A DNA stretch of 64,000 nucleotides from Actinomucor elegans (taxonomy: Eukaryota; Mucoromycota; Mucoromycetes; Mucorales; Mucoraceae). Below are positions 47,680-60,164 of the stretch, in pieces. The notes under the pieces were generated by a model. The model was not told the DNA's origin, did not search any database, and saw only the letters and a program-made list of their open reading frames with translations. Both the position numbers and the translations under genes were made by a program. Position 1 is the first letter of the stretch. Each line of letters starts with the position of its first letter. The stretch spans positions 1,736,001 through 1,800,000 of the forward strand of contig JAMSLZ010000002.1 in assembly GCA_026027325.1 (NCBI GenBank), written 5' to 3'.

Positions 47680-50600
47680 ATGATGCAACAAAGTCCATTT
47701 TCAATGGATTTTTCTTCGGCGCGAGGACAGCCCGATCTTCAACAGCCTAGAGCTCGAAATCAACCACAGGGACAGGTATAGATATAATCCAACTTTTTTA
47801 CGATAATATCTTTAAACCTTCTTTTTTTTTCTATAAGCTTGCTGCACTCATGAGAGGACGTGTTGATTCTGAAAACGAATTGTACTTGGACATGCAGCAC
47901 GAACGCGAACAAAGACCAAGCAGTGCACCACCTGACCCTCATCAGTTTCAATTCCCAGCCATTTCTCAACCGCCTAGCAACGAAGAACATGTAATGCGAA
48001 AGAACAGTGCCTGGAGTACGAATAATCAGCCTATTGCTTCGCCCATCTTTGACCCTTCTTCTTCATCTCGGCAAGTCTGGTCGAATAGCCAAAAAAGCAG
48101 TAGTAACAGTGGCAATAATGTGAAAAATAGAGCTGCCACTGCCACTATGGATCAGTATTATAGCGGTAGGCTTTCTTTTTTTTTGGGCTAGATTACAAGG
48201 TTATTAATCAATTTTATATAGGGTTTCATGGTAACCAAGATGACGGTAACAGTGGAGGTTATTTCCATGGCAATAGTGGTATCCAACAACAACAACAACA
48301 ACAACAGCAGCAGCAGCAGCAGCAGCAGCAACATCAGCAGCAGCAAAAGCGGCTAATGAATGAACAGTCTACCGAATCACTTCATAATGCTTATCAAAAT
48401 GTTTGGACACCTTCAGGGCTTGATACTCCACAGCAGCAGCAACAACAACAGCAACAGCAGTTTGACCTTGAGGTAATTCATAATACTAATTATTTATTAT
48501 AATGACTCACACACACTATGATATAGAATTTCAATCATCGATCATCTTCACCGTTTTCTCAGGTACCACAGCATCCTAAGCGAGGAAACGGCAGTCAAAC
48601 TAGTCGCGTTATCGATGACCAACGAGGCTACTTTTCTGTTTTTGCAGGCGGAAACGAAGAAGCTCCTGCTTTCGAGGATCACCAACAACATGCACGTTTC
48701 CCTTTGTCACGGCCCATGTCCCCTCCTGTCCGCAGCAAGTATGTAACATCACCTCCACCTCGTGCAAACTCGACTCCGCCTGCCAATCATCACTTGAATA
48801 ACGCTCACCAAAGGCAAATTGAGGATTATGAGTATACCCAGCTTTTAATGGGTATGAATCAGATGAATATGGCTGAAAAGGTAAGCCGAAAAAAGAATCA
48901 ATTTTTCTTTAAAGCTCTAGAACTCACCTTCTTTCTCCTATGATCTTTGACTCCTTTGTATGGCTCCTATATTTTAGCAGCAGCAGCAGCAGCAGCATGA
49001 AGATGTTCTGTCAAAGAGGCAGCAGCAACAGCGTTATTATCAATGGATGAGTCAGCAAGGTATGTCAGCTCCTCCACAGAGCTTAGATGCTGTTTTAAAC
49101 GAGAACGCTATGCCTTGGAACGGAAACATGTCCCCAAGTATGAACAGTGATAGTACATAGAAGAAAAAAAAAAAAAGGGCACTAATCCTCTTTTGACCTC
49201 TAGTTGCTAGTCCATTTGAGGCTGATAGAAGTAGAATGCATACTCCTCAAGGCTATAATCCAAATACGATGATGTGGGATAATACGCGAGAAGATATGCA
49301 CCATGAACGTATCGGTACACCTGACATGATGGAGTTTCCTCCTCATAGACAACCCAAGTTTAATCCTCATGAAGATATGGTGCGCACACCTCTTCATCAT
49401 CATCAACAGCAGCAGTGGGCAGCAGGTGATTTTGCAGGAGGAAGAGCAAGTCCTTCTATCATGACCGGCAATGACTTTAGTCAACCTTCGACACCTGGTA
49501 TAATGATGAGTCCTGATATGAACAATAATGATCGTTTATTGCTTCAGTTACAATCTCGACAAAGGCAGATTCTTATGCAACAAGAGCAAATTCTGATATT
49601 GCGTGAACAGATGATGAGACAGCAACAGCAACAGCAGCTTGGCATCCAACAGCAGCAACCAGCCTTGCCAAACATTAATACGGGTATGGCTCCCACAGGG
49701 TATTATCCTTCAGCCAATCCCGTTTCAGTTCCTACTACACCCTCTAGCCCTGCTCGTAATCGTGGTGTTATGACTCCCGTTCTTCATGAACCTTCTTCTT
49801 CAACTACTACAGAAACTGTAGTGCCTATCATCCGTAGTCCATTGTTGGAAGAGTTCAGAAACAACAAGAACAAAAAGTTTGGATTAAAGGTAAATGTGGA
49901 TGCTTTACGATCTAGTGTCAAAAAACACTCACATCGTCGATAGGATATTGTAAACCATGTAGTTGAATTCAGTGGAGATCAGCATGGAAGTCGTTTTATT
50001 CAACAAAAGCTTGAGACTGCTACTAGCGATGACAAGCAGTTTGTATTTGATGAAATCCTACCCAATTGTCTTCAATTGATGACGGATGTCTTTGGTAACT
50101 ATGTTATCCAGAAACTGTTTGAACATGGTAATCAAGCACAAAAGACTGTACTTGCCAAGCAAATGGAAGGTCATATTTTATCATTATCTTTGCAAATGTA
50201 TGGTTGTCGCGTTGTTCAAAAAGCGCTCGAGTATGTATTGACAGACCAACAAGCTATATTGATCCGTGAATTGGACGGATGCGTCTTAAAATGCGTCAAG
50301 GATCAAAACGGTAATCATGTTGTGCAGAAAGCTATTGAACGTGTCCCCTCTCAGCATATTCAGTTTATTATCGATACATTCTATGGCCAAGTCTATCATT
50401 TGGCTACTCATCCTTACGGCTGTCGTGTTATTCAGCGCATGTTTGAACATTGTCCTGAGGATCAAACGGTAAAATCCACTGTATAAATGATAGAAGGAAA
50501 ACGCGACTTATAGTTTTGGTTAGGTTTACTTGTTGGAAGAGCTTCATAGAAGCACTAGTCAATTAGTTCAAGATCAATACGGAAACTACGTGATCCAACA

Positions 50601-51257
50601 TATTCTGGAACATGGCAAGCCAAAAGATAAAGCTTTGATTATCAGCAAAGTTAGAGGTCATACATTGCAATTGAGCAAGCACAAGTTTGCCAGTAACGTA
50701 GTAGAAAAGTGCGTTGCGTATGGCTGTCAAGAAGATAGACAGGCTTTAATTGAAGAAGTTTTATTGACGCGTCCTGATGGGTAAATATGAATTCATTTGG
50801 ACAACTATGCGCAGTTATTGACGCGACTCTATTAGATCATACCCTCTGATGTCCATGATGAAGGATCAATATGCCAATTACGTCGTTCAAAAGATGCTGG
50901 ACGTAGTAGACGGTGATCAACGCAACCTTTTGGTAGCCAAAATCAAACCCCATCTTCAAGGGCTCAAGAAGTATACCTATGGCAAACATCTTATCAGCAG
51001 TAAGTACTTGTTAGCTTGTAAATGAAATGACTTCTTATATTATTTGCCTAGCCTGCTTAGAAGTCGAAAAGCAGATCATCATAGCAGCCAATAACATGAT
51101 AACTCCTGCTTCTGGTTCAACTTCTCCATTGGTAGTTGAAACACTTAGCATTACCAATCCAGCTTCGCCATTGAATACCACTATTAATACACCAACTCCA
51201 CTTAATCATGCTTCACCCATCATCACGAGTGATCCTTCTGCTCACCAACGTACATAA
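47680..51257 (+). CDS. PUF: Pumilio/PUF family RNA-binding protein
   Basis: Ten exons: 47680-47775, 47838-48165, 48222-48472, 48527-48880, 48978-49137, 49204-49889, 49944-50468, 50524-50780, 50836-50999, 51052-51257; 3027 nt, 1008 residues. Residues 1-~610 are disordered, with several Gln runs coded by CAG/CAA. The Pumilio homology domain (~612-945) has eight repeats with base-contact motifs SRFIQ, NYVIQ, CRVVQ, NHVVQ, CRVIQ, NYVIQ, SNVVE and NYVVQ. These residue triplets equal those of human PUM1/PUM2, so by the known PUF code the protein should bind UGUANAUA. A Ser/Thr/Pro-rich tail follows. PUF proteins bind 3' UTRs in the cytoplasm and repress translation or trigger deadenylation. Exon 5 begins inside a CAG run right after TTTTAG. 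Confidence 0.95.
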
Positions 51258-52632
51258 TCAAAAAGCCTTTTTATATATTTTTGTATTATCTCTTGTTCAC
51301 TTCTTCAGAAACCCCCCACTACTAATATTACTACTACCTTACCTTTCACTCTACTAATATAGATATTATTATAATGCACCCTTTTTGTTTACATAGGATG
51401 AAGATAATAGAGGCTGCTTTCTTGTTATCTTTATCTGTCATGTATCTCTTGTCGCTCAACCATCTCCTTTCACTTATCTTATACATATTTCATGTATCAA
51501 ATCTTTATGATTCTTTCTGAATCCGATCGTCTACTGTCAGCTTGATAGTATTGTTATCTTTGAATAACCCCATTTACTCTTATTACTCTATGTTTTCTTT
51601 CTCTAAACCTACACCCAATACACTCAAATCCCTTTCAACTTTATATATATATATATATTATAAATACATAATACGAATCAACATCACTCTATATATTATT
51701 ATTTTTTGAATTATCTCCCTTTAAAATATATATAAATAAACATCCATTTACTATAGCTTATATATATTTTCATGTGCAGCATCTATCTTAGACAACTAGA
51801 CTGTATCATCAAGTATTACGGGATTCCAATGAAAATACTTATTTTACTCTCAGGTACAATATCTCTTCCTCGAGTAATGTATACATCATTTGACAGGCAA
51901 TTCGACATTACCTATAGTAAAAATTGGTATTCAATGTCCTCTGTTATTATAATATGAGGTTTGACATATGAGAATCGTACTTTTTCGATGTGGCCTTTTA
52001 TATTTTGAATGATAAACATTTGTTGTTACGCCTGAAGCTAATGATTAACAGTTTTTCTAAAGGAAAAAAATATAGCGCGATCTAAGTGTAAAAATCTTCT
52101 ATATTTTCTTTCAATTAGCCAAGCCATCGCTGATGCCAGTTGACGTTATTCAATTTTTATAAATAACACCTATAACTTGCATATTTAATATACAAAAAAT
52201 TATATCACCATACCCTCATTTGTGCAGGATCTGTAATAGTAAATTAACTAGTACATATTATCCCCCTTTCAATCAGTCCAAATGAACCGATCCTTTTTGA
52301 GTTAATATCTCTACAATAAAACAATATTTTCTCGTAAAAAAAAAAGAATATAAATACTAAAAGAAATCATTATCGTGAATGTATTTTTTTTTTCGGTTCT
52401 TATTATAATCAACCATAGTGAACATCTCAACCTAATCTGTATCTGTTGATAGTTATCCCTAGATAATGCCAACGTCACATTGTATAGACAAATTTGGTCT
52501 AAATCGTAGTTTTAGGAGAGGGTGGCGAAAGCGGTTCTGAAATAGGATTTTGAGGCTTCTACATTTCTCGGCTGATTTCGGTTTAATATCCCATCTAATG
52601 GTTAGCGCCCGTTCAGAATGAAACATTGAATC

Positions 52633-52664
<32 letters not shown>

Positions 52665-53172
52665 AAATTATAATGTTATTACATTTTAGGGAACACAAAT
52701 TGATCACATACATTTCAAGTAAATATCAAGATCGCTCAGCAAATGATAAAATGTCACATCTGATAACTAGTGTTTGCTCAGAACGAGCAGCTACGACTAC
52801 TAAGACCGCCACTGAATTAAAGTACTCTAAACATTAATAAACGCTATTGAAATACATATCTTTGCGTAAACGATTTATAGATCGACATTCTTTCGACTCA
52901 TCCTGGTTTAATATTGCATTTGATTGGTAATCCATGCTCAAAATTAGCTGCTGCATCTACTAAACGCTTGAATCTACCCCTCGTGCTTTCATTACGTGTA
53001 ATGAATTGTTTACATTTATTAATTTATGATACTTATATTCTATGCAAATAGCTGTTTTCCCCTTCTATAAAGTTAAAAGTTTCGAATATCACTTATTGTA
53101 GGTATACATTGAATCTATTCACTGAAAAATTCTTATTAAGGAATATTTATTATACATGGTAAATTCTTTATT
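51258..53172. other. Gap between convergent PUF and HMG-CoA lyase genes
   Basis: The first ~500 bp are T-rich 3' flank of PUF with a (TA)n run near 51643-51658. The right half holds a three-unit repeat cluster (own entry) and a T tract of about 27 bases at 52635-52661. The ORF at 51772-51957 has no features of a gene. Confidence 0.6.
52560..52970 (+). repeat. Dispersed degenerate repeat, three units
   Basis: Three forward units, cores at 52591 (CCATCT), 52756 (ACATCT) and 52916 (GCATTT), spaced 165 and 160 bp. Preserved words: CTCGGCTGATTTCGGTTTAA, AAAATGTCACATCTGATAAC, GCTCAGAACGAGCAGCTACG, ATTAGCTGCTGCATCTACTA. A T tract follows the first unit. Confidence 0.7.
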
Positions 53173-54508
53173 TTAAAGCTTGGAAGCATTGGATGCCAAT
53201 TTGGCGGCCTTTTCTAAATCATGCTTACGCTTTCTTGCTACCATTAAAGCTGCACCAGCTCTTGAACTAGTAGGTCTACCAATTTGTTCAGAGATCCATT
53301 CACCAGTTTCAATAAGAGCATCTAAATCAACACCTGTCTTCAAACCTAAACCATTCAACATGTAAACGACATCTTCAGTGGCAACGTTTCCTTTAGCGCC
53401 AGGAGCGTAAGGACAGCCACCAAGACCAGCAACCGAACTATCTACAACACGAATGCCATACTATTTCATAGAGGATGAGTTTTATATACATATACTGAAT
53501 CAGCTGTCTATATTTGTTTCACTTTACCTCTAATGCCTTCAAGATATTAGCTAGTGCTTGACCATAAGTATCATGACAATGAACAGCAATAGCTTCCTTG
53601 GGGACTACTTTAAGTACATGGTCCAACAAGGTAGCCATGGAACCAGCAGTGCCAACACCAATTGTGTCTCCTAAACTGATTTCATAACAGCCAGCTTCAT
53701 ACAACTCCTTTGCCATTTCAGCAACCACAGTAGGATTAACAGGGCCTTCATAAGGACAACCTAAAACGCAAGAAAGATAACTAAAAAAAAAAAAAAAAGT
53801 CAAAGGTGAGTTACAATAAACATACACATAGATGGGCTCTCTTTTTTTTTACCCTCTCACTCTTAATTTTTGATCCAAAGCCTTGTTCAGTACTTCTTTG
53901 GCTCGAGAAAGAGATTCTTTGGTAGAACAATTAGTGTTTTTCAAATTGAATGATTCAGTAGCAGCAGTGAATAAAGCGACTTCTTCAGCGCCAGCAGCAA
54001 CAGCGCCCTCTAAACCTCTCAAATTAGGAGTCAGGACAGGATAAAAGACACCGGCTTTTTTGGTGATCGAAGTCAATACCTCTTTGTTATCGCCCATCTA
54101 AAGCAAAAAAAAAAAAAAAAATCTCGATTTTAACATCCTTATTATCTCAGTAATTAAAGTGTATCTTACTTGAGGAACCCACTTGGGGCTAACGAAACTG
54201 GTGGCTTCAACGACAGGTAAACCATTGTTGGCCAATCGTTCAATGAGTTCAATTTTGACCTTGGCAGGTACCAATGTCTTTTCATTTTGAAGACCATCGC
54301 GAGGACCTACTTCGACGATCTTTACGAAATCAGAAGAATAAGTCGAGAGAGGTGTGCTGTAGTTGCGTCTCAATGACAAAGAAGCCTATCGAAAGGTGTT
54401 ATTTCCAATTGCCAATGGCGTAGCTTTCGTTTTTTTTTTTTTTCGTACCTGGTTCTTGAGCAAGGTCTGGGTCGAAAGTCTAGGGAGAACGGAAGAAGTG
54501 AAGCGCAT
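53173..54508 (-). CDS. HMGCL: Hydroxymethylglutaryl-CoA lyase
   Basis: Exons 54508-54449, 54385-54170, 54097-53853, 53780-53528 and 53460-53173 total 1062 nt, 353 residues. It cleaves HMG-CoA to acetyl-CoA and acetoacetate at the end of leucine degradation. Catalytic and metal-site motifs are present: [12 protein letters not shown] (Arg, Asp), [13 protein letters not shown], the HCH motif in [18 protein letters not shown], and the family signature [20 protein letters not shown] with its active-site Cys. The N-terminus ([20 protein letters not shown], then SLRRNYS) is basic and Ser/Thr-rich, a mitochondrial presequence. The last three residues are SKL, a classic peroxisomal targeting signal (PTS1). 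Dual targeting is therefore predicted, as known for animal HMGCL. The gene lies 165 bp downstream of the membrane-protein gene on the same strand. Confidence 0.95.
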
Positions 54509-54672
54509 ACTTTTTCTTTTATTCAGTTTTAGAAAGAAAGAGTTTGTTAAGACAGAGAGTGGGGGAGATATAGATGCTGATATATAGTGAAAAGTAGATG
54601 GTGGCTTCATTTTTATTGGAAGTAGTAATTCAGATTGTCTCACGGTCATGTGTTGAATTTCCCCACAGTCCT

Positions 54673-55800
54673 TTAAGCCCATACAGTAACTAGGCCAATC
54701 ATCAAGCCTGTCATTAATAAGCTGGCCAAGGTCATACAGCAATTCAATATCTGAAAAGACAACCTTTGTTTGGATATCAAGGTCTTATCTTGCTGCATAA
54801 AGTATCTCCAGGCACCAAACCACCATAATGGAAGGAATAGGAAACCAAACAGAAACAAGAACATGTCTGTTGATGAATTGTATGCTTCTTTTTGTTGTTG
54901 CCCCCGTCCTTCCATTGAAAGTAAGAACAGAGAATTGGCTGAAGATAATGAACTATTATTACTACTATTACTACTACTGCTACTGCTACTACTGTTACTA
55001 TGATCGATAGTAGAAGAATGGTCTTGCATAGGAAGAATAGTAAACAGATCTCCGCTTAGATCTCCCGTAGTAGTAGCAGTGATAGACTGATCGGCAGACG
55101 AATTGAGCAAAAATTGGTTAGTAGTTTCAATGCTGATAATACTACTATTCAATAACGTATTCGTAGCTGTAGCTATGGGCACAGCACTGTTGTTTCTCGA
55201 TTGTTGCTGTTCCAGAACAGGTATCTGAGATTCCATCATGGGTGAATGCGAATATCCTTCATCCAATGAACCCCGTCCAAACTGTTCGGTAAACTCTTTT
55301 TCTATTTTTTCATTGTCAAGATGTGGATTATACTGCCGTATACTATCCCATTTTGATTCCAAAGTATTACGTCTATTAGCGTCCTTGTTATCGTCACTCT
55401 TTGAAATGCTGCCAGCAGCAAGAGTTCTACTATTTGGAGAAGATAAGGCAGTAATGATATCTGCTAATGTTTGACGCTTTTGCTTCCGCATGCGTATAGT
55501 TGACCACCTGCGAGCAATCAGAGGGACGCATCGTGTATTAAAGTCGTGTGGAAAATCTCTTCTCTGGTCCATGACTTTATTGTAGCGCATTGGGTAAGTA
55601 TATCTTTTTTGATGAAGGAACTCTTGGAGGCTCTTTTTGTGAATGAGTTTCCGCTGGCTCTGTTTTCTTTGTACGCGCTTTACCGTGTCGCGATGTTGGA
55701 TCAAGATATCATCACAGCTTCCATTGTTATGAGTATAATAATATTGACAGATGGGCCACACCTCAGTAATAGCACTATCAATTGTATTTCTTCGCTTCAT
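54673..55800 (-). CDS. Unknown Ser/Asn-rich protein with C-terminal membrane segments
   Basis: One exon, 375 residues, from MKRRNTIDSAITEVWPICQY. Residues 1-120 are very basic (RVQRKQSQRKLIHKKSLQEF, RRWSTIRMRKQKRQTLADII); residues 120-300 are disordered with serine and asparagine runs. The C-terminus has two hydrophobic segments, DMFLFLFGFLFLPLWWFGAW and MTLASLLMTGLMIGLVTVWA, separated by a short charged loop (MQQDKTLISKQRLSFQ). The 'FGFLF.PLWW.GaW' string recalls a tail motif of several uncharacterised fungal membrane proteins, but I cannot name a family. Likely tail-anchored as a hairpin in ER or plasma membrane, with a large cytosolic head (inference). It sits between NRDE2 and HMGCL on the same strand. 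Confidence 0.65.
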   Translation of the reverse strand: MKRRNTIDSAITEVWPICQYYYTHNNGSCDDILIQHRDTVKRVQRKQSQRKLIHKKSLQEFLHQKRYTYPMRYNKVMDQRRDFPHDFNTRCVPLIARRWSTIRMRKQKRQTLADIITALSSPNSRTLAAGSISKSDDNKDANRRNTLESKWDSIRQYNPHLDNEKIEKEFTEQFGRGSLDEGYSHSPMMESQIPVLEQQQSRNNSAVPIATATNTLLNSSIISIETTNQFLLNSSADQSITATTTGDLSGDLFTILPMQDHSSTIDHSNSSSSSSSSNSSNNSSLSSANSLFLLSMEGRGQQQKEAYNSSTDMFLFLFGFLFLPLWWFGAWRYFMQQDKTLISKQRLSFQILNCCMTLASLLMTGLMIGLVTVWA

Positions 55801-55953
55801 TTTGTATGAATAATAAAGAGATTAAAAAAAAGCAAGATATTTAGTAGTTTATCACAAGGTATAGTAACAAACTTGTTGCACTCCTTTTATTAGTCACGAA
55901 CAACTGATGTAATCTAGCTGACAACTTAGGCAGTTAGATGAAGGAGTGTTTGT

Positions 55954-58900
55954 TTAAGATAATAAATCCTCTTCTATAGGTATCCTTAAGCGGATTTCTT
56001 TTTCCATCATTAAGCTCACCAGATCATTTGCTTCTTTTTCATCCATTGTATTGGAGAAAGTTTGAATCCCTAGTAAATAAAGCTCTGAACATATATTATT
56101 AGTTACAGTTGTTGTATTCATGATTTCTTTGTTTCAATACCTTTTGACCAAGGACACTCTCTAACAGACCTGTAAAACAAATTACGTGCTCTGTCCAAGT
56201 TGTTTTGCAATACTTCAAACTGAATATAGTACTTCCACAAGATAATGGAAGGCCTTGTTCTATGATTCAATGTTAGTTTCTAATAAGAGAGTTGGTACTT
56301 TCTATTACTAACCTTGTATCTTGAATGGATCTCTCAAAAAAGTCTCTTACAGAATTTGCTTGGAAAGGTTTGAATCGATGTAATTCACTGTAGATAGCCG
56401 ATAGCCATAGCACCACATTAGAGTCCCTATCGTATGCATAAAAGTAATTAAGTCACCTTGTCTAGGACCCTTTGAAAAGACCTCCTTACCCCTTTAACGT
56501 GTCATTTAGTAAATGCTGTACTCGGTTATAGATCTTTGTCTTAGACTCGTTCCAAATATAAAATGAAAGGAACATGGTATTGTTTGGGAATAAAGCCAAG
56601 GCGCGCTCCATTGTCTGACGCAACATACCCGGCTTATAACCGCTATTCATTGTCGAAGAAGCGTCTTGGTAGAGTAAAGTAGCATAGCCTGTCCATACTA
56701 TTTCAGATTCGTACCCTCTTTCAGCCTGACGCTCTCGAATGTAATCTAATGCACGCTCATAGACTTGGCAAGCACTATCAAGTCCACTGGACAAGTATTC
56801 AAACAAGGCACAACAGCCAATAGTATTTAACGCGGCTTGACGTTCTATACTAGAGTCTGAAAGTGTTGACAACTGCGCTAGTTTTTGTGAAAAGTGCTAT
56901 TTCAGAGTGTTACCATAAACCCTTTTTAAAATCAATCTTCATTAGAAAACTTACCTCTCTTGTTCTAAGGATGGAAGGCGTTGTTGGTGTTGGAGTCTTG
57001 TCATCTATATGCATGGATTAATACATCATTATTGTATGTATACAATTTAATATACCATAAGGTTGAGCGCTAGACATGGATACTAGCACCTTCAGTGCTT
57101 CATTAGGCTTGCCATTATCCATTTCGAGCTTAGCAAACATATAATATAAAAGCGGCATTGACAGCTGATCCTTTTCAGGGAAAATATGGCACATGGATAA
57201 GGCAGTCAAATAAACTTTACGTGCCTAGAACAATGGGTAAGAGTTAGGAACTTGGATCTTTAATTAAACCCTGTCAACTTACTTCATCCACTCGTCCATG
57301 GCTTTTTTCCAATTGCGCATAAGCATTCCATAGTGTCAAGCTGGTTCTTTGATCTTTTAGAAGCGATTTAGCCAATTTACGACCCCTAGCGTAATATAAC
57401 GGTGTCAGTCGATCAAGCATAGACTATATCTTTATAAACTTACAGTTTATGCCCACAACTAGATTCGAAAGCTAAATAGCATATCACCAATTGCTCAGAT
57501 CGATTTACTGTCAATAGTTGTCGGAAAACATTTCTATAGACAATCTTTTTTAGTTCATCTGCAGTTTCGAGTTATACTTATTCTACCTTGTAAACTGTTC
57601 GTCTATATCACAATGAATGAATTCTTTTCCTGAACATTTGAACCAATCCCCAGATCGAGCGAATAGTTCAGACACTCCAATTGGATATGAATTTGGTATA
57701 AAGTAAGGCTTATTTTGTGCTGTAGCTTGCTCTGGATTCATGGGTACACCTTCGACGTACCATACCAGATGCTTCATTGATGCATTGTCCTTCTCGGGCC
57801 AGAAATGATTCAACGCCAAATCATTGTGTGTAAACGTATCAGTACAAAAGTGCGTATTGGTGCCTACATTCGGTGGCATATAAGGTAACCCCAAAAACAC
57901 AAAGATACTATAGATCAGACTTTCGCGTGCACCTTCTGTTGTGATATCGAACAAGAAAGATTTGATATCATCAGAAAGAATGATACGATAAGGGTCTTCG
58001 TCCACACTGTCATCTTCTGCCTGACTCATACGAAATGGTAATCGATTCTTTTGCTCACTCTTGCGTTCACTTGAAATCCAGTCTTCCAAAGTCAATATTT
58101 CATCGTCTTCTTCCAAGGTACGTGATGTTGGAGGTTCTTTGATCTCTTCGCCTACATCTTGAGCACGATAGAACTCATGCCAGCCACAAGCACCCTCTTC
58201 ACCAAATCGCAATACTTCACTATCCCAAAAGTCTACAAAGGCCTGGACCTTTCTATCTCCCTCCAAAATGCTTGGTTGAAAAAAGTTAAACTCGACTATA
58301 GCCTGCATCAAAGCAAACGCTCTTTCTTGATATCCAGCCTGTTTCATAAACAAACATGCTCTCAACAAGACATATACCATCAGGCCTTCCATATCTTCCA
58401 ACTCTTCATGAGACCTTCTTTTAAGATGTCTTGAGAGCGTGCTCAGGGCATCCTCAAATACCTGCACACACTGTGTATATGTAAAACTGGCAAAATTTGT
58501 TTGTCGAGTGTTGATATATTCTGCCCACAACTGAATTGAGTCAGGATGCTGTTTGAGCATCTTATCCCATTGTCTCAACAAATGCAATGTTTCCCAAGTC
58601 TCAGCACCGCACTTTAGATAGGCCAGGATCAACGATTCGTCTGTAGGATTGTGTTCTAGCGCCTTTTCAAATATGCTCAATTTGACCTCGTTCAAGCTAG
58701 ACTTTTTCGAAGACGAAGTGCCAAGACCGGTAGCGGCTTCGTCTTGGAAATGAATGAACTCAAGCCATAATTTGACATTTGTAGGCTCTTGATCCAATTG
58801 ACGATTGTACTGAATCGTGCGCTGACGCATACGGTCGTTGAAACTCTCGCCTTCTTCCTCCTCCTCTTCATTATCTTTTTCTACTTGGCGTTTAACCTTG

Positions 58901-59987
58901 TTACCTTCTAGTGATCGATAGTCAACACCGCTAGAGATATAAGGACTATCACTGTCGTCATAAGTGGGTCGTCGACTCTCCAGTGGAATGATGGCGCTGT
59001 TGGAAGCAAATGGATCGGTAGATTGCTTTTGAGGTCGAATATGAATACGCTTCATGGATTTATCAATTTCTGTCCAAGCGTAATCAGCATCTGTATATCG
59101 TGTTCCTTTCTGTGTGTATTCATCCATCAGCTTGATTTGACCGACTTTGGTCATTGCACGATGGTCGATACGCTTGTTGGGCGGTAATCCAATGATACTT
59201 CCTCCACCCTTACGCTTGAATGTAGGTATAGAATAGGCATGATTGCTTCCATAGACCATGTTGTCGGCATCACCTCGTTTATCTATCACAAATGTAATAC
59301 CTGTACTCAACGTACCACTGACACACAAGAGAAAAATAGTTGAGTATTTTGAGAGCAAAATAAATTGTAAATACTTACGTATGGATAGCCTCTGGTGAAG
59401 GAGTACGTTTCGATCGTCGATGATGAGATCTCTAATAGGAATGTATTTAGCATTTGCTTTGCTTAAGTAAATATATAATTGTAAGCTTACCTCATGTCGG
59501 CGCGAAGATCTCGAGTGAGGTGACCGAGATCGGCGTCTGCTACGTTTATGTGAAGGTGAACGGGAAGAATGTCGACTACTTCGATGGGAAGGTGAGCGAG
59601 ATCTATGCCGACGGCTTGGTGAACGAGAACGATAACGTCCAGAAGATGTGCGGCCTTGGCGGTGGCGATGGCTTTCAGGTGATCGTTCGCGTCGAGATTC
59701 CCTTTTTTCAATGGAGCGATCTAGGGACAGGTGGTAATTAGCAACGTAATACATATGAAATGAAGTCCATGTTTACCTTCAGACTTTGTTGCTGGAGAGG
59801 TAGAAAAGTCAGGCGCACTGGAGAAAGAAGGGATGGGTATAGCTGAGTGAATGTTGGGTGCAGAATTGAAAGAAGGTGCTGGAGGGATAGGCTTGATAAG
59901 AGACTACCGAGAAATAGATTGGTCAGTCACATGTATGCCGAATTTTCTTTTAATGTAGCTTACTTGATTATGATTATTCGAGTTCAT
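55954..59987 (-). CDS. NRDE2: NRDE2 (nuclear RNAi-defective 2 homologue) with HAT-like repeats
   Basis: Thirteen exons (59987-59964, 59903-59777, 59720-59491, 59431-59379, 59317-57587, 57533-57444, 57385-57283, 57224-57056, 57004-56955, 56896-56490, 56426-56313, 56259-56141, 56084-55954) total 3348 nt, 1115 residues, like human NRDE2 (~1160). A Ser/Arg-rich region (YRSRSPSRRHRSRSPSHRSS) is followed by GTLSTGITFVIDKRGDADNM, IPTFKRKGGGSIIGLPPNKR, and the NRDE-2 signature: ESFNDRMRQRTIQYNRQLDQ, EPTNVKLWLEFIHFQDE, SIFEKALEHNPTDESLILAY. The remaining ~700 residues are helical HAT/TPR-like repeats. NRDE2 acts in the nucleus with MTR4/exosome or, in S. pombe and C. elegans, in RNA-directed silencing and intron-containing transcript control. 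Mucorales have active RNAi, which makes this partner relevant, but its role here is inferred. Confidence 0.92.
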
Positions 59988-60164
59988 TTTGCTAGAATAT
60001 TTGGAAGAAAGCACAATTACTGTGAATGAACGAGAAAGTGCGTTGATGTGACTGTCTGACTGCATTAACTTGGATTTATTAATGAAGAATGCGCTGGAAA
60101 CTAAGAATAAAGATCGCTGTACCCCAGAATGAAAGTAAAGTAAATTTGATTATCAAAATCTTAT

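Noticed and set aside
51772..51957. 61-codon ORF after the PUF gene
   Set aside because: No domain, no splice partner and composition typical of AT-rich intergenic DNA.
54770..55003. Plus-strand ORF with a long Leu run
   Set aside because: It is the reverse of the serine-codon run in the membrane-protein gene; the opposite strand has a much longer and better composed frame.
59454..59741. Plus-strand 95-codon ORF over the NRDE2 N-terminus
   Set aside because: It reads the antisense of the Ser/Arg repeats; the minus-strand exon chain is continuous with NRDE2 domains.
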